Source: Halobacteriales archaeon QS_5_70_15
GTDB taxonomy: Archaea > Halobacteriota > Halobacteria > Halobacteriales > Haloarculaceae
NCBI GenBank assembly: GCA_003022005.1
Contig: PXRQ01000003.1
Coordinates: 1 to 21,728, forward strand
Direction of reading: 5' to 3'
DNA: 21,728 bases
Below the pieces are notes generated by a model. The model did not search any database. It was not told the origin of the DNA and saw nothing but the letters and a program-made list of their open reading frames with translations. Made by a program: the position numbers and the translations under genes. Below, piece after piece: positions 6,616-14,755 of the stretch; within the stretch, counting starts at the first letter, position 1, and each line of letters starts with the position of its first letter.

Positions 6616-7383
6616 TCACTCGAGCTCGAACGACTCGGCCCGGCGGCCGCGTTCGAAGGCCGTCACCCCGATGGCGTCGTCGACGACGACCTCGGCGTGG
6701 GTCCCGGTGACCGGCGCGTCGGGGAGCTCCTTGCTGAAGGCGTTGACGACGGCGTGCTCGATACCCCGGAAGGTCGTGTGCCGGGTCTCGTGGATGTGGC
6801 CGCTGAGCGTCGCGCGAACGGTGCCCGCTTCCCCGACGAGTTCGAGCAGCTCCTTGCGGTCGCCGAGGAACGCCCGCTCGGGGAACTCCCCGAACCAGTA
6901 GTTCCCGCGGATGTCGTAGTGTCCGACCGGATGGTGGACGAGGAGGACCGCGTCCTCGAGTGCCGGGAGCGTCTCCCGGAGGTAGTCGAGCTGTTCCCCG
7001 CCGAGCTCCCCGCGTGCCCCGGCCAGCCGCGGCGCCGAGGAGTCGAGGTAGACGACGTCCCGCCCGTCGACGTCGAGGTGGCCGAACCGCGGCTGGCCGC
7101 CCAGAGCCGCCGAGAGGTCGGCACGGGAGAGGTTCTCGACGTCGTGGTTGCCCAGCAGGTACGTCGTCGGGAACGGCGCGTCCTCGAAGACGCCGGTCAC
7201 GGCCTCGACGTGTTCCCGGTCGATCGCGGTGGTCGCCCCGTCCTCGATCAGATCGCCGAGGACGAAGGTGCGGTGGGGGTCGAACCGCTCCAGCCGTTCG
7301 GTGACCGCCCGGAGCTCGCGCTCGATCGGTTCCGCCTCGCCCTCGCGCATGTGTACGTCCGTGACGATGCCGATGCGTGTCAT
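6616..7383 (-). CDS. Calcineurin-like metallophosphoesterase (255 aa)
   Basis: All signature blocks of the calcineurin-like fold are in order. They are D9-V-H11 near the N-terminus (GIVTDVHM), G43-D44 (VLGDLIEDG), G78-N-H-D81 (LLGNHDVE), H150-H151 (LLVHHPVG) and G195-H-I-H198 (LSGHIHETRH). These residues hold a two-metal centre that hydrolyses phosphomono- or diesters. The length and spacing resemble Icc/CpdA-like cyclic-nucleotide or DNA-repair-type phosphodiesterases. No signal peptide is seen, so it should act in the cytoplasm. The start ATG 7383 gives MTRIGIVTDVH, the usual family beginning. A possible TATA-like run (GGGTTTTTGCC) lies about 58 nt upstream, which would leave a short leader holding a hairpin. 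The natural substrate cannot be inferred. Confidence 0.88.
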   Translation of the reverse strand: MTRIGIVTDVHMREGEAEPIERELRAVTERLERFDPHRTFVLGDLIEDGATTAIDREHVEAVTGVFEDAPFPTTYLLGNHDVENLSRADLSAALGGQPRFGHLDVDGRDVVYLDSSAPRLAGARGELGGEQLDYLRETLPALEDAVLLVHHPVGHYDIRGNYWFGEFPERAFLGDRKELLELVGEAGTVRATLSGHIHETRHTTFRGIEHAVVNAFSKELPDAPVTGTHAEVVVDDAIGVTAFERGRRAESFELE

Positions 7384-7392
7384 GGTCCGGAT

Positions 7393-7415
7393 CGGTCCCG
7401 CGACCGCGGGAACCG
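7393..7415. repeat. Hairpin in the leader of the phosphoesterase gene
   Basis: CGGTCCCGC (7393-7401) pairs with GCGGGAACCG (7406-7415) around a GACC loop, with a single bulged base. It lies 10-32 nt upstream of ATG 7383, between that start and the likely TATA run near 7439-7446. It could affect translation, or it may be an operator. The rest of 7416-7609 shows no gene. Confidence 0.35.
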
Positions 7416-7609
7416 ACCGAAGGTCCGCGCCGCGGGGCAAAAACCCGTCGGCACGGACGACCCCCGTCCGTCCCTCGCGAGTCGCCTCCCGTCTCCTGCT
7501 CTTCACCTCCGTCTCCGGTGGTCGGTGCACGAGCCGGTCGGTGGCAGTTATGATCGAAAGCCGGCGACAGTCGGTGGGTGATCGAGGGTCGATGCGTGTC
7601 GGCGGTGGA

Positions 7610-8926
7610 TCAGTCGGCGGGGACGACCCCGTTCTCCGCCGGCGACACCCGACCTTCGAGCAGGAGGACGCCGACGGCGAGGACGCCACAGACCCCGGCC
7701 AGCGCCGGCCAGAGCCACGCCGCCAGCCCGTAGTCGAAGAAGAGCCCGCCGAGGAACGAGCCGAGGCCGAACCCCCCGCGCTTGGCCACCTCCAGCAGCG
7801 AGAGCTGCGAGCCCCGCTCGCTCTCCGTGCCGAGGTCGCTCATCAGCGAGGTGGCGACCGGCGAGTGGAGTATCTCGCCGACCGTCCGGAGGACGAGGTG
7901 GGCCGCCACGAGCCCGACCCCGAGAGTGAGCACCGGCAGGGCGCCCGCCGCGTCCGTCCCGGTCGCCCCGGTCCTCCCGAGACCGAGGGGGTAGACCAGC
8001 CAGACGGCGACCATCGACGCCGTCCAGAACCCCGCGGAGGCGACGAGCCCGCGGGTCCGCCGCCAGTCCGAGATCGCGTCGACCACGGGTATCTGGAGGA
8101 GCACGAGCGTGACCGGGTTGAGGACGAACAGCGTGCCCAGCTGGGCGGCCGAGAGCCCGAGCGTCTCCGTGGCGACGACGGGGACCGTGGTCCGCATCTG
8201 GGCGTACATCACGGCGAAGCCGACGTTCAGCCCCGCCAGCGCGACCACCCGCCGCCTCGTGATCGCGCGCCCCCAGTCCCCGACCGAGGCCCGGAGATCG
8301 ACGCCCGGACGCCCCTCGTGGACCCGGGGGACGAACGAGAGGAGGACGACGGCGACCACCGCCGAGGTGATCCCGTCCGCGAGGAACACGGAGACGCTGA
8401 TCCACTCGTACAGCAACCCGCCGACGACGAACCCGGTGCCGAAGCCGACGTTGTTGGCGACCTTCAGCATCGAGTACGCCCGGTCGCGGTCCTTGCCGGC
8501 CGTGAGGTCGGCGGTGTAGGCCGTCGCCGCGGGCGTGTAGAGGCCGGCTGTCAGCCCCGCCAGCGTCGCGACGAGGACGAACGCGCCCCCCGCGTCGAGC
8601 GGGTCGACGAGGGCGGCGAGATCGGTCACGGCGGCGTAGGCGGCGAGGGTCACCGCGTTGCCGGCCATCGAGGCGATCATGACGGGCTTGCGGCCGACCC
8701 GGTCGGCCGCGTACCCCCCGATAGCCGTCGCGACCGCGAGGGCGACGTTGTTCGCCAGCAGCCCGAAGCCGACCAGCGAGAGCGCGATGCCGACCTCGAG
8801 GTGGAAGTGGACGGTCGCGAACGGGTAGACCATCCCGGAGCCGAGGACGTTGATCAGCTGGCCCGCGGCGACGACGTAGACCGCCCGGTCGAACCCGCGC
8901 ACGGCGTCGAGCGACGGACGGCGCAC
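7610..8926 (-). CDS. Major facilitator superfamily (MFS) transporter, 438 aa
   Basis: This is a hydrophobic protein with about 12 predicted membrane helices in two six-helix halves. The loop between helices 2 and 3 carries the MFS motif A, GGYAADRVGRK (70-80). A cytosolic central loop (HEGRPGVDLRASVGDWGRAI) separates the halves. The second half has RTVGEILHSPVATSLMSDLG, seen in YfcJ/MDR-like drug or metabolite exporters. It is a secondary transporter of the cytoplasmic membrane, probably ion-coupled. The GTG start at 8926 is supported by a TATA-like GCATAAG 28 nt upstream. It lies downstream of the glutamine-synthetase-like gene on the same strand but with its own promoter in a 135-nt gap. 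A link to amine metabolism is therefore only positional. The substrate is unknown. Confidence 0.88.
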   Translation of the reverse strand: MRRPSLDAVRGFDRAVYVVAAGQLINVLGSGMVYPFATVHFHLEVGIALSLVGFGLLANNVALAVATAIGGYAADRVGRKPVMIASMAGNAVTLAAYAAVTDLAALVDPLDAGGAFVLVATLAGLTAGLYTPAATAYTADLTAGKDRDRAYSMLKVANNVGFGTGFVVGGLLYEWISVSVFLADGITSAVVAVVLLSFVPRVHEGRPGVDLRASVGDWGRAITRRRVVALAGLNVGFAVMYAQMRTTVPVVATETLGLSAAQLGTLFVLNPVTLVLLQIPVVDAISDWRRTRGLVASAGFWTASMVAVWLVYPLGLGRTGATGTDAAGALPVLTLGVGLVAAHLVLRTVGEILHSPVATSLMSDLGTESERGSQLSLLEVAKRGGFGLGSFLGGLFFDYGLAAWLWPALAGVCGVLAVGVLLLEGRVSPAENGVVPAD

Positions 8927-8950
8927 GGGCGTCGGTTGTGCGAGCGTCGT

Positions 8951-8957
8951 CTTATGC
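8951..8957 (-). promoter_or_regulatory. TATA-like element for the MFS gene
   Basis: GCATAAG on the minus strand is centred 28 nt upstream of GTG 8926. Confidence 0.55.
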
Positions 8958-9061
8958 GTGCGGTTCCACGACGAGACCGGCCCGACCCGGCGGTGTCCGA
9001 CGCCACGGCTCGCCGGCGGGACATCCCGGTACGTCCCGAGACGGCCAGGGGGGACGACCCG

Positions 9062-10381
9062 CTACAGCGTCTCGACGTAGTGTTCGCGCTCCCACTCCGT
9101 GACCGTGCTCCGGAACGACTCGAGCTCGCGGCGCTTGGTCGCGACGAACGCCCGGATCACCTCCTCCCCGAGGTACTCCGCCAGGACCTCGTCCTCCTCC
9201 AGGGCGACCAGGGCCGTCTCGGGGCCGCGCGGGAGCTCGGGTCGCCGACCCGCGGGGTTCCCCTCGACCGGGTCGCCGGGATCCAGTCCCGCGTCCAGCC
9301 CATCGAGCCCGGCCGCGAGCGTCGCCGCGACGACCAGATACGGGTTGGCGTCCGCCGCGCTGATCCGGCTCTCGAACCGCGTCGTCCCGGTCGGGATCCG
9401 AACCGCCGTCCGTCGGTTGTCCCGACCCCAGGAAGCGGTGTAAGGAACGAACCCGTCGGGATCGAAGCGCTTGAACCCGTTGAGCGTCGGCGTCCCGATC
9501 GCCGCCAGCGCGTTTGCGTGTTCGAGGAGGCCCCCGAGGAAGTGTCGACCCCGCTCGGAGAGCCCCTCGTCGTCGCCGTCGTCCGTGGCGAACGCGTTCT
9601 CGCCGTCCTCGAACGCGCTGACGTGGAGGTGGTAGCCGCTGCCGGACTCCCCGGCGAGGGGCTTGGCCATGAACGTCGCGTACCGGTCCTCGAGCCTGGC
9701 GGTCTGTTTGACCAGCCGCTTGAAGTCGAACGCGCGGTCGCCCGCCTCGGACGCCGGGCCGTACTCGAAGAGTACCTCGAGCTGGCCGGGGCCGTGCTCG
9801 TGCTGGACGGAGTCCAGCGGGACCCCGTACGCCTCCGACCACTCCGCGAGCTGTTCGTAGAACGGCACGACCTCCTCGGTCGCCCAGGCGACGCACTCGT
9901 GCCTGTGCGAGGTCGCCGGGACGAGCCCGTCCTCGACCGACTCGAGGAGGTAGAACTCCAGTTCGCTGCCGACGTGGAACTCCAGGTCCGTGTCGGCGAC
10001 GTGGGTATCGAGGAGTTCCGCCAGGACCCGTCGGGGAGCGGCCGCGACCGGCTCGCCCCGGAACTCGAGGTCACAGAGCACCCGCGCGGCCGACTCCCGC
10101 CAGGGGAGCCGTTTTAACGTGTTCGGGTCGGGGCGAAGGCTCCCGTCGGCGAAGTCGACCTCCTCGGCGAGCCCCGAGCCGGTCGGGAGGTCGTTGCGCG
10201 GGGTCTGGACGAGCACGGCCAGGTTCATCGCCGGGCCGTCCCGCCACTTCTCGAGGAACGACGCCGCGGACAGCTGTTTCACGCGGGAGATGCCGTTGAC
10301 GTCCGGCATCTCCACGAGGACGTGCTCGATGTCCTCCTCCTCGATCCGTCGCTCCATCGCCGCTGCGGGGTCGTCGGTCAT
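9062..10381 (-). CDS. Glutamine synthetase-family ligase, PuuA/IpuC/GlnA3-like (439 aa)
   Basis: All catalytic blocks of the glutamine synthetase fold are present. They are GSELEFYLLE (E140, E142), QHEHGPGQLEVLF (E195, E202), KPLAGESGSGYHLHVS (H251, H253), NGFKRF (301-306), SWGRDNRRTAVRIP, and RFESRISAADANPY with E337 and R339. The enzyme should activate a glutamate carboxylate with ATP and add an amine. The N-terminal domain reads PDVNGISRVK where true GlnA has the DGSS ammonia-binding loop. This is the pattern of gamma-glutamyl ligases for polyamines or alkylamines (PuuA, GlnA3, IpuC). It therefore probably glutamylates an organic amine, not ammonia. It lies 144 nt downstream of a GldA-like dehydrogenase on the same strand and near a polyamine-type ABC operon, which supports this reading. 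ATG 10381 is preceded by a weak ACTTTCC element 27 nt upstream. Confidence 0.87.
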   Translation of the reverse strand: MTDDPAAAMERRIEEEDIEHVLVEMPDVNGISRVKQLSAASFLEKWRDGPAMNLAVLVQTPRNDLPTGSGLAEEVDFADGSLRPDPNTLKRLPWRESAARVLCDLEFRGEPVAAAPRRVLAELLDTHVADTDLEFHVGSELEFYLLESVEDGLVPATSHRHECVAWATEEVVPFYEQLAEWSEAYGVPLDSVQHEHGPGQLEVLFEYGPASEAGDRAFDFKRLVKQTARLEDRYATFMAKPLAGESGSGYHLHVSAFEDGENAFATDDGDDEGLSERGRHFLGGLLEHANALAAIGTPTLNGFKRFDPDGFVPYTASWGRDNRRTAVRIPTGTTRFESRISAADANPYLVVAATLAAGLDGLDAGLDPGDPVEGNPAGRRPELPRGPETALVALEEDEVLAEYLGEEVIRAFVATKRRELESFRSTVTEWEREHYVETL

Positions 10382-10525
10382 CGTCGGGCACTCGCACAGG
10401 GGGTGGAAAGTCGTTGCGCGAGTCGACGCCGGATCGCCGGCGGCCCGCCGGTCCCGGCGGCCTCGACGCGACGGCGGGGACCGGGCTCCGCGGTCCCGAG
10501 AGCCCTGGACCTGGGCCGGCGCCGG

Positions 10526-11653
10526 CTACAGCGCCTCCACCGCGGCGATCGCGTCCCGCACGTCCTCGCGCGAGAACTCCCGCTCGATCAGGTCGTCGTC
10601 GGCCCGTTCGTGGACCTTCCCCGCGAGGGACGCCGCCGTCCGTTCGTCGTCGCTCGGTAGCCCGAGGGCCTCCAGCGAGAGCTCGGCCCCCAGGTCCCCG
10701 TACCACGCCTTCAGTTCGGCCACCGTCTCCCGCCCCTCGCCGAGGAGCGACTGGAACACCAGCACGCCGTAGGCGACCCGTTCGCCGTGGTACGACGCGG
10801 CCCGTACGCCGTCGTAATCGAGCAGGCTGTAACAGAGGACGTGTGCGAGCAACAGGTGTGGCTGCCGGCCCAGCAGCCCCGCGGCCAGTCCCGGCCCCGC
10901 GATACACGCGTCGATCACGTCCCCCAGCGTGTCGTTCGGTTCGCCCCGTTCGCAGGCGTCGAGGGCCGCGCGAGCGTCGTCCCGGAGGCAGGCGACGTAC
11001 GACTCGCGGGCGACACCCATTCCCAGTCGCGCCGGCACGCCCGCGCGCCCCGGGGGTATCCTGGCGGTCTCGAAGTACTTCGCCGTGGCGTCCATGATCC
11101 CGGCGGCCAGGAGCCGGCGCGGTGCGTCCGCGATGATCCCGGGGTCTACCAGGGCCCACTCCGGACACCGCGACAGCGTCGCCGCCCCCAGGTACGATCC
11201 GTCCTCCTCGTGCAGGACCGAGACCGGCGTCCACGCCGCACACGTCGCAGCCACGGTCGGGATCGTCGCCACCGGGCAGCGACCCTCGGCGACCAGCTTC
11301 GCCGCGTCGAGCGCCTTGCCCCCGCCGACTCCGACCAGGAGGTCCGGCGCCTCGGCGTCGACCGTCCGGCGGTAGCCGGCGATCCGGTCGGGGGAACACA
11401 CCCCCTCGAACGGCAGCACGGTGTACTCCGCGCCGAGCGCATCGAGGCTCCGCTCGATCCCGTCCCGGGCGGCGGACAGCGCGGTCTCCCCAGCGAGCAC
11501 CGCGACGTCCGAGACGTCCCCCTTCCGCCCGAGGTACCTGTCGAGGCGTCCCGCGATCCCCGCCTCAACCGCGTAGCATCCCGGCGCGATCCGTAGCCCG
11601 ATCCCGCCGTCGTCCCGGTCCACGAGCCGGTCGTCGTCGTCCCTCCGGTCCAT
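10526..11653 (-). CDS. Iron/zinc-dependent alcohol dehydrogenase, glycerol dehydrogenase (GldA) type, 375 aa
   Basis: The N-terminal dinucleotide domain carries GVGGGKALDAAK (108-119), the NAD-binding GGGxxxD motif, and IPTVAATCAAWTPVSVLHEE. The C-terminal helical domain has the three metal ligands D188 (AGIMDATAKYFE), H271 (LLLAHVLCY) and H289 (ASYHGERVAYG). Their spacings of 83 and 18 match bacterial glycerol dehydrogenase (D173, H256, H274). It should oxidise a polyol, diol or amino-alcohol with NAD+ in the cytoplasm. Glycerol is possible, but so are other 1,2-diols or alaninol-like compounds. ATG 11653 is chosen because a TATA-like GTTTCAC lies 27 nt upstream. The first 17 residues are very acidic. 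Its neighbour, the GS-type ligase, may share a pathway. Sequence alone does not fix the substrate. Confidence 0.87.
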   Translation of the reverse strand: MDRRDDDDRLVDRDDGGIGLRIAPGCYAVEAGIAGRLDRYLGRKGDVSDVAVLAGETALSAARDGIERSLDALGAEYTVLPFEGVCSPDRIAGYRRTVDAEAPDLLVGVGGGKALDAAKLVAEGRCPVATIPTVAATCAAWTPVSVLHEEDGSYLGAATLSRCPEWALVDPGIIADAPRRLLAAGIMDATAKYFETARIPPGRAGVPARLGMGVARESYVACLRDDARAALDACERGEPNDTLGDVIDACIAGPGLAAGLLGRQPHLLLAHVLCYSLLDYDGVRAASYHGERVAYGVLVFQSLLGEGRETVAELKAWYGDLGAELSLEALGLPSDDERTAASLAGKVHERADDDLIEREFSREDVRDAIAAVEAL

Positions 11654-11676
11654 CGGGTCACCGGTGGACCGGCCCG

Positions 11677-11683
11677 GTGAAAC
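11677..11683 (-). promoter_or_regulatory. TATA-like element for the GldA-like gene
   Basis: GTTTCAC on the minus strand is centred 27 nt upstream of ATG 11653. It is one side of a divergent promoter region; the element at 11751 serves the other strand. Confidence 0.45.
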
Positions 11684-11750
11684 AGTTTCCGCCCGCTCGT
11701 ATCCGTCGTCGATCCGGTTCCACGGCCCCGCCGTCGCCGCGAGGACGACC

Positions 11751-11758
11751 TTCTTACC
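11751..11758 (+). promoter_or_regulatory. TATA-like element for the frameshifted small gene
   Basis: TTCTTACC is centred about 27 nt upstream of GTG 11781, the correct spacing for a leaderless transcript. It supports a once-real gene there. Confidence 0.5.
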
Positions 11759-11780
11759 GCCAGCAGCCGTCTCCGGGGAG

Positions 11781-12091
11781 GTGACGGAGACGGGCGAGCT
11801 CGTCGGCGAGGGGATCGGGGAGCAGACCCACCGGACGCTCGGCACCCCGGGAGCGATCCTCCGGAAGGCCGGAACGTCCTTCGAGCACGCCCTGCGGGCC
11901 GGCGTCCACCTCACCGACACGGACGACTACGCGGGTTCGATCGCGTCTCCCGGGACCGGAGGCCTGGCCCCCCGTCCCACACGAAGACCGTCGAGGCCGC
12001 CGATCTCGCGATCCCGGTCCGCGTCGAGGTCGACGTGATCGTCGCGATAGAGTGGTCGACCGCGCGCTGTACCGAGCGGCTGGAGCCGTGA
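11781..12091 (+). pseudogene. Unrecognised small protein, one-base frameshift in a C6 run
   Basis: From GTG 11781 the frame gives MTETGELVGEGIGEQTHRTL, then a helical SFEHALRAGVHLTDTDDYAG. After the C6 run at 11968-11973 it degenerates into Arg/Ser-rich sequence ending at 12038. Adding one C to that run continues the protein as HTKTVEAADLAIPVRVEVDV and IVAIEWSTARC, ending with TGA at 12089-12091 (about 103 aa). Both halves have normal acidic, amphipathic haloarchaeal composition, and the promoter is well placed. I infer one gene with a one-base loss, either real or a sequencing undercall. I do not recognise the family. It is divergent from the GldA-like gene and 220 nt before the ABC operon. 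Confidence 0.45.
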
Positions 12092-12120
12092 TCGAGCGGA
12101 CCGGCCCCGAAACGGTTCCC

Positions 12121-12138
12121 CCGGGGATTCTTCCCCGG
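12121..12138 (+). terminator. Hairpin after the frameshifted small gene
   Basis: CCGGGGA (12121-12127) and TCCCCGG (12132-12138) form a perfect 7-bp stem with a TTCT loop, 30 nt after the stop at 12091. It is a likely terminator separating that gene from the ABC operon. No other feature is visible between 12139 and the promoter at 12280. Confidence 0.4.
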
Positions 12139-12279
12139 TTGCGGCCCCGCCGCGGACGGTGCGTCGAGGAATATCGTTCGTATGATGTTTGGGGCGGGAA
12201 GACGATACGGAACGAGCTCGGGAGTCATAATCCGCTCCTTCGCGGGATTCTCGGACACCTACTCCCCGGATCACAACAA

Positions 12280-12286
12280 CTATACC
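12280..12286 (+). promoter_or_regulatory. TATA-like element for the polyamine-type ABC operon
   Basis: CTATACC is centred about 29 nt upstream of ATG 12312 in an A/T-richer stretch (12270-12310). It is probably the main operon promoter, giving a leaderless or nearly leaderless mRNA. Confidence 0.6.
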
Positions 12287-12311
12287 CGAACCATGTCAGT
12301 ATTTATCTACC

Positions 12312-13496
12312 ATGCCGGAACCGATCGACAGGCGAACGATCCTGAGGACGTCCGGGCTCGCGCTCGCCTCCGCCCCGCTCGCGGGCTGCGTCGGCGGCAT
12401 CGGCGGCGGCAGCGGCGGCGGTGGCGGCAGCGACCTGGAGGAACCGATGGACCTCACCGAGGAGGACTTCGACGACCCGACGGGGTACGAGAACACGTTC
12501 AACAACTGGAACTGGTACGACGGGTTCGCTAGCTACGCCCAGGAACAGCTGCCGAAGGACTTCGAGGACCTCGACACGGTCAACGTCTCGGGGTACGCCT
12601 CCCCGACGGAGTGGTACTCGAAGATCCAGGCGGGCAACCACGACATCGACAACATCGGGGGGACGGCGAACTTCACGTACCGATCGATCCAGAACGACCT
12701 CCTGCAGGCGGTGCCGCTCGACCGGATGCCGAACGTCCAGGAGAACGTGCCGGACCAGTACATGAGCTTCGTCGAGGAGTGGTTCACCGACGACGAGGGG
12801 AACCAGTACGCGCTCCCGCAGTCCCGCGGGGTCAACCCGGCGCTCGGGTACAGCCAGAACGTCTTCGACGAGCCGCCGTCGTCCTGGGACGTCCTCTGGG
12901 ACGACGAGTACGAGGGCCAGATCATCATCCAGGACCGCCCGAACGTGGCCGTCCAGATCGCGGCCCGCTACACCGGACAGGACTGGCGGGACCCCGACGA
13001 CTTCGAGGACATCAAGGAGGCGCTCCTCCAGCAGAAGCCGCTGGTCAAGACCTACTGGACGGAGTACTCCTCGGCGATGCAGCAGTTCATCAACGAGTCG
13101 GCCGTCGTCGGCACCCAGACCATGGGGCGGCTGTACTCCGCCCGATTCCAGAACGACGCGCCGCACGTGAACTGGACCGTTCCCGACGAGGGGTCGACGT
13201 TCTTCGCCGACCAGTTCATCATCCCGACGAACGCGCCCCACCCGATCATCAGCGCCTACTACATGAACTGGGCGGCCGCCAAGGGGAACGCCATCAAGCT
13301 GTTCACCACGATGGGGTACCTGCCGGCGATCGGCGGCGTGGACAGCCAACTCGAGAAGGAGGGTGTCAGCCAGGAGAAACGCGACTTCGTCAACTGGCAG
13401 CAGAAGGGCGGCGAGCGGCTCGACTTCCTGGCACCGCTCGACGACGAGGTCCGGGAACGGTACTCCGAGATCTGGACGGAAGTCAAGGCGGCCTGA
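12312..13496 (+). CDS. Extracellular solute-binding lipoprotein, spermidine/putrescine (PotD) type, 394 aa
   Basis: The N-terminus is a Tat lipoprotein signal: DRRTILRTSG with the twin arginines at 7-8, a hydrophobic stretch, and lipobox LAGC with Cys26 as the lipidation site. A Gly/Ser linker (27-40) follows. The mature domain has the two-lobed family 1 binding fold with GYASPTEWYSKIQAGNHDID, FVEEWFTDDEGNQYALPQSR, EPPSSWDVLWDDEYEGQIII and FFADQFIIPTNAPHPIISAYYMNW. That order (short N-lobe, SWDVLWD hinge, PHPIISAYYMNW helix) is typical of PotD/PotF proteins. It is followed by ATPase and two permeases of the same transporter class, so it delivers the ligand outside the membrane. The ligand could be a polyamine, but paralogues bind other small N-compounds. 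Confidence 0.88.
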   Translation: MPEPIDRRTILRTSGLALASAPLAGCVGGIGGGSGGGGGSDLEEPMDLTEEDFDDPTGYENTFNNWNWYDGFASYAQEQLPKDFEDLDTVNVSGYASPTEWYSKIQAGNHDIDNIGGTANFTYRSIQNDLLQAVPLDRMPNVQENVPDQYMSFVEEWFTDDEGNQYALPQSRGVNPALGYSQNVFDEPPSSWDVLWDDEYEGQIIIQDRPNVAVQIAARYTGQDWRDPDDFEDIKEALLQQKPLVKTYWTEYSSAMQQFINESAVVGTQTMGRLYSARFQNDAPHVNWTVPDEGSTFFADQFIIPTNAPHPIISAYYMNWAAAKGNAIKLFTTMGYLPAIGGVDSQLEKEGVSQEKRDFVNWQQKGGERLDFLAPLDDEVRERYSEIWTEVKAA

Positions 13497-13506
13497 CCGA
13501 CCGGCC

Positions 13507-13529
13507 CCGCCGGGAGCGGATCCCGGCGG
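13507..13529 (+). terminator. Strong hairpin between binding-protein and ATPase genes
   Basis: CCGCCGGGA (13507-13515) and TCCCGGCGG (13521-13529) form a perfect 9-bp stem with a 5-nt loop, 10 nt after the binding-protein stop. Such hairpins often protect the upstream mRNA or partly terminate transcription, so that binding protein exceeds transporter core. Confidence 0.55.
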
Positions 13530-13553
13530 TCGACCGGTCACTACCCGTCACCG

Positions 13554-13561
13554 AAAATTAT
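13554..13561 (+). promoter_or_regulatory. AT-rich element, possible internal promoter of the ATPase-permease genes
   Basis: AAAATTAT is a rare A/T island 73-80 nt upstream of ATG 13634 and 25 nt after the hairpin. It could be a TATA box giving a leader of about 50 nt. It might also be the A/T tail of a termination region. Confidence 0.4.
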
Positions 13562-13620
13562 GAACACCGTCACCAACGAGGGAGACACGGCTGACGCGAA
13601 CGAGTCCCGCCGGTGCTCGC

Positions 13621-13628
13621 AGGTGATC
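13621..13628 (+). promoter_or_regulatory. Strong Shine-Dalgarno site of the ATPase gene
   Basis: AGGTGATC matches eight bases of the complement of the archaeal 16S rRNA 3' end, with a 5-nt gap to ATG 13634. Most genes in this window lack such a site, so this start is leadered. It fixes 13634 as the start over an in-frame codon at 13613. Confidence 0.65.
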
Positions 13629-13633
13629 CACAC

Positions 13634-14752
13634 ATGGCAATATTATCACTACGGAACGTAAGGAAGGAGTTCGGGGACCTGGTGGCCGTCGACGACGCCT
13701 CCTTCGCGGTCGAGGACGGGGAGTTCGTCTCGATCCTGGGGCCCAGCGGGTCGGGGAAGTCGACGATCCTCCGGATGATCGCGGGATTCGAGACGCCGAC
13801 CGCGGGGGAGATCGAGATAGAGGGTCGGAACGTCGTGGGCGTCCCGCCGTTCGAACGGGACGTCAACATGGTGTTCCAGAGCCTCGCGCTGTTCCCCCAC
13901 CTCACCGTGGCGGAGAACATCGCGTACGGGCTCAAGAACCGCGGGGTCCCCGAGGACCAGCGGGCGGACCGCATCGAGCGGATGCTCGAGATGGTCCGCC
14001 TGGGCGGCTACGGCGACCGGGACCCGACCGAACTTTCGGGCGGCGAACAGCAGCGGGTCGCCCTCGCCAGGGCGGTCGTCAACGAGCCGAACATCGTGCT
14101 GTTCGACGAGCCGCTCGCCTCGCTGGACCGGAAGCTCAGACAGCACATGCAGGTCGAACTCCAGCGCATCCAGACGGAGACGGACATCACCTTCCTCTAC
14201 GTCACCCACGACCAGGAGGTCGCCATGTCCGTCTCCGACCGGATGGTGCTGCTGAACGACGGCGCGATCGAGCAGGTCGGCACCGCGGAGGAGCTGTACC
14301 GGCACCCCACGTCGCGCTTCGTCGCGGACTTCATCGGCGACGTCAACACGATTCCGGGGGTCGTCGTCGCCCGGCAGGACGGACAGGCGATCATCGAGAT
14401 GGGCGACAGCCGGTTCGCCGTGGACTCCGAACGGATCGTCGACGGCGGTCGTGATCCCATCGACGTCGACGACGTCGCCGTCTGCGTCCGGCCGGAGGGG
14501 GTCCGCATCTCGGAGGCCGAGGCGGGCTCGTTCGCGCTCTCCGGTCGGATACGGAACCGGATCTACAGGGGCGATCAGGTCAGCTACATCGTCGAGACCG
14601 ACGTCGGGACGATCCTCGTGAACACGACCGACGAGCGGTTCCAGGTCGGGGAGGAGGTCTACGCGACGTGGGACGAGGACGGCACGCACGTGTTCGCGTC
14701 CGAGGTCGCCGGCGGCATCCAGGCCTCGGGAGCCGGCGTCGGGGGGGCGTGA
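13634..14752 (+). CDS. potA: ABC transporter ATPase, spermidine/putrescine type (372 aa)
   Basis: A complete nucleotide-binding domain is present. It has Walker A GPSGSGKST (36-44), Q-loop Gln82 (VFQSLALFPHL), signature LSGGEQQ (134-140), Walker B IVLFDEP (154-160) and H-loop His192 (YVTHDQEVAMS). The ~130-residue C-terminal part (VNTIPGVVVAR, VAVCVRPEGVRISEAE, YRGDQVSYIVETDVG) is a TOBE domain, as in PotA/UgpC/CysA-type importers. It energises uptake through the two permeases encoded directly downstream, with 3 nt to the first. The start is set by a strong Shine-Dalgarno site. The symbol reflects family and operon; the transported ligand is unproven. Confidence 0.9.
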   Translation: MAILSLRNVRKEFGDLVAVDDASFAVEDGEFVSILGPSGSGKSTILRMIAGFETPTAGEIEIEGRNVVGVPPFERDVNMVFQSLALFPHLTVAENIAYGLKNRGVPEDQRADRIERMLEMVRLGGYGDRDPTELSGGEQQRVALARAVVNEPNIVLFDEPLASLDRKLRQHMQVELQRIQTETDITFLYVTHDQEVAMSVSDRMVLLNDGAIEQVGTAEELYRHPTSRFVADFIGDVNTIPGVVVARQDGQAIIEMGDSRFAVDSERIVDGGRDPIDVDDVAVCVRPEGVRISEAEAGSFALSGRIRNRIYRGDQVSYIVETDVGTILVNTTDERFQVGEEVYATWDEDGTHVFASEVAGGIQASGAGVGGA

Positions 14753-14755
14753 CCG

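Noticed and set aside
7148..10117. Very long open frame (989 codons) on the plus strand opposite the phosphoesterase, MFS and ligase genes
   Set aside because: It is rich in Arg, Pro and Asp and has no domain. It runs opposite three clear genes, and such antisense frames stay open simply because of high GC.
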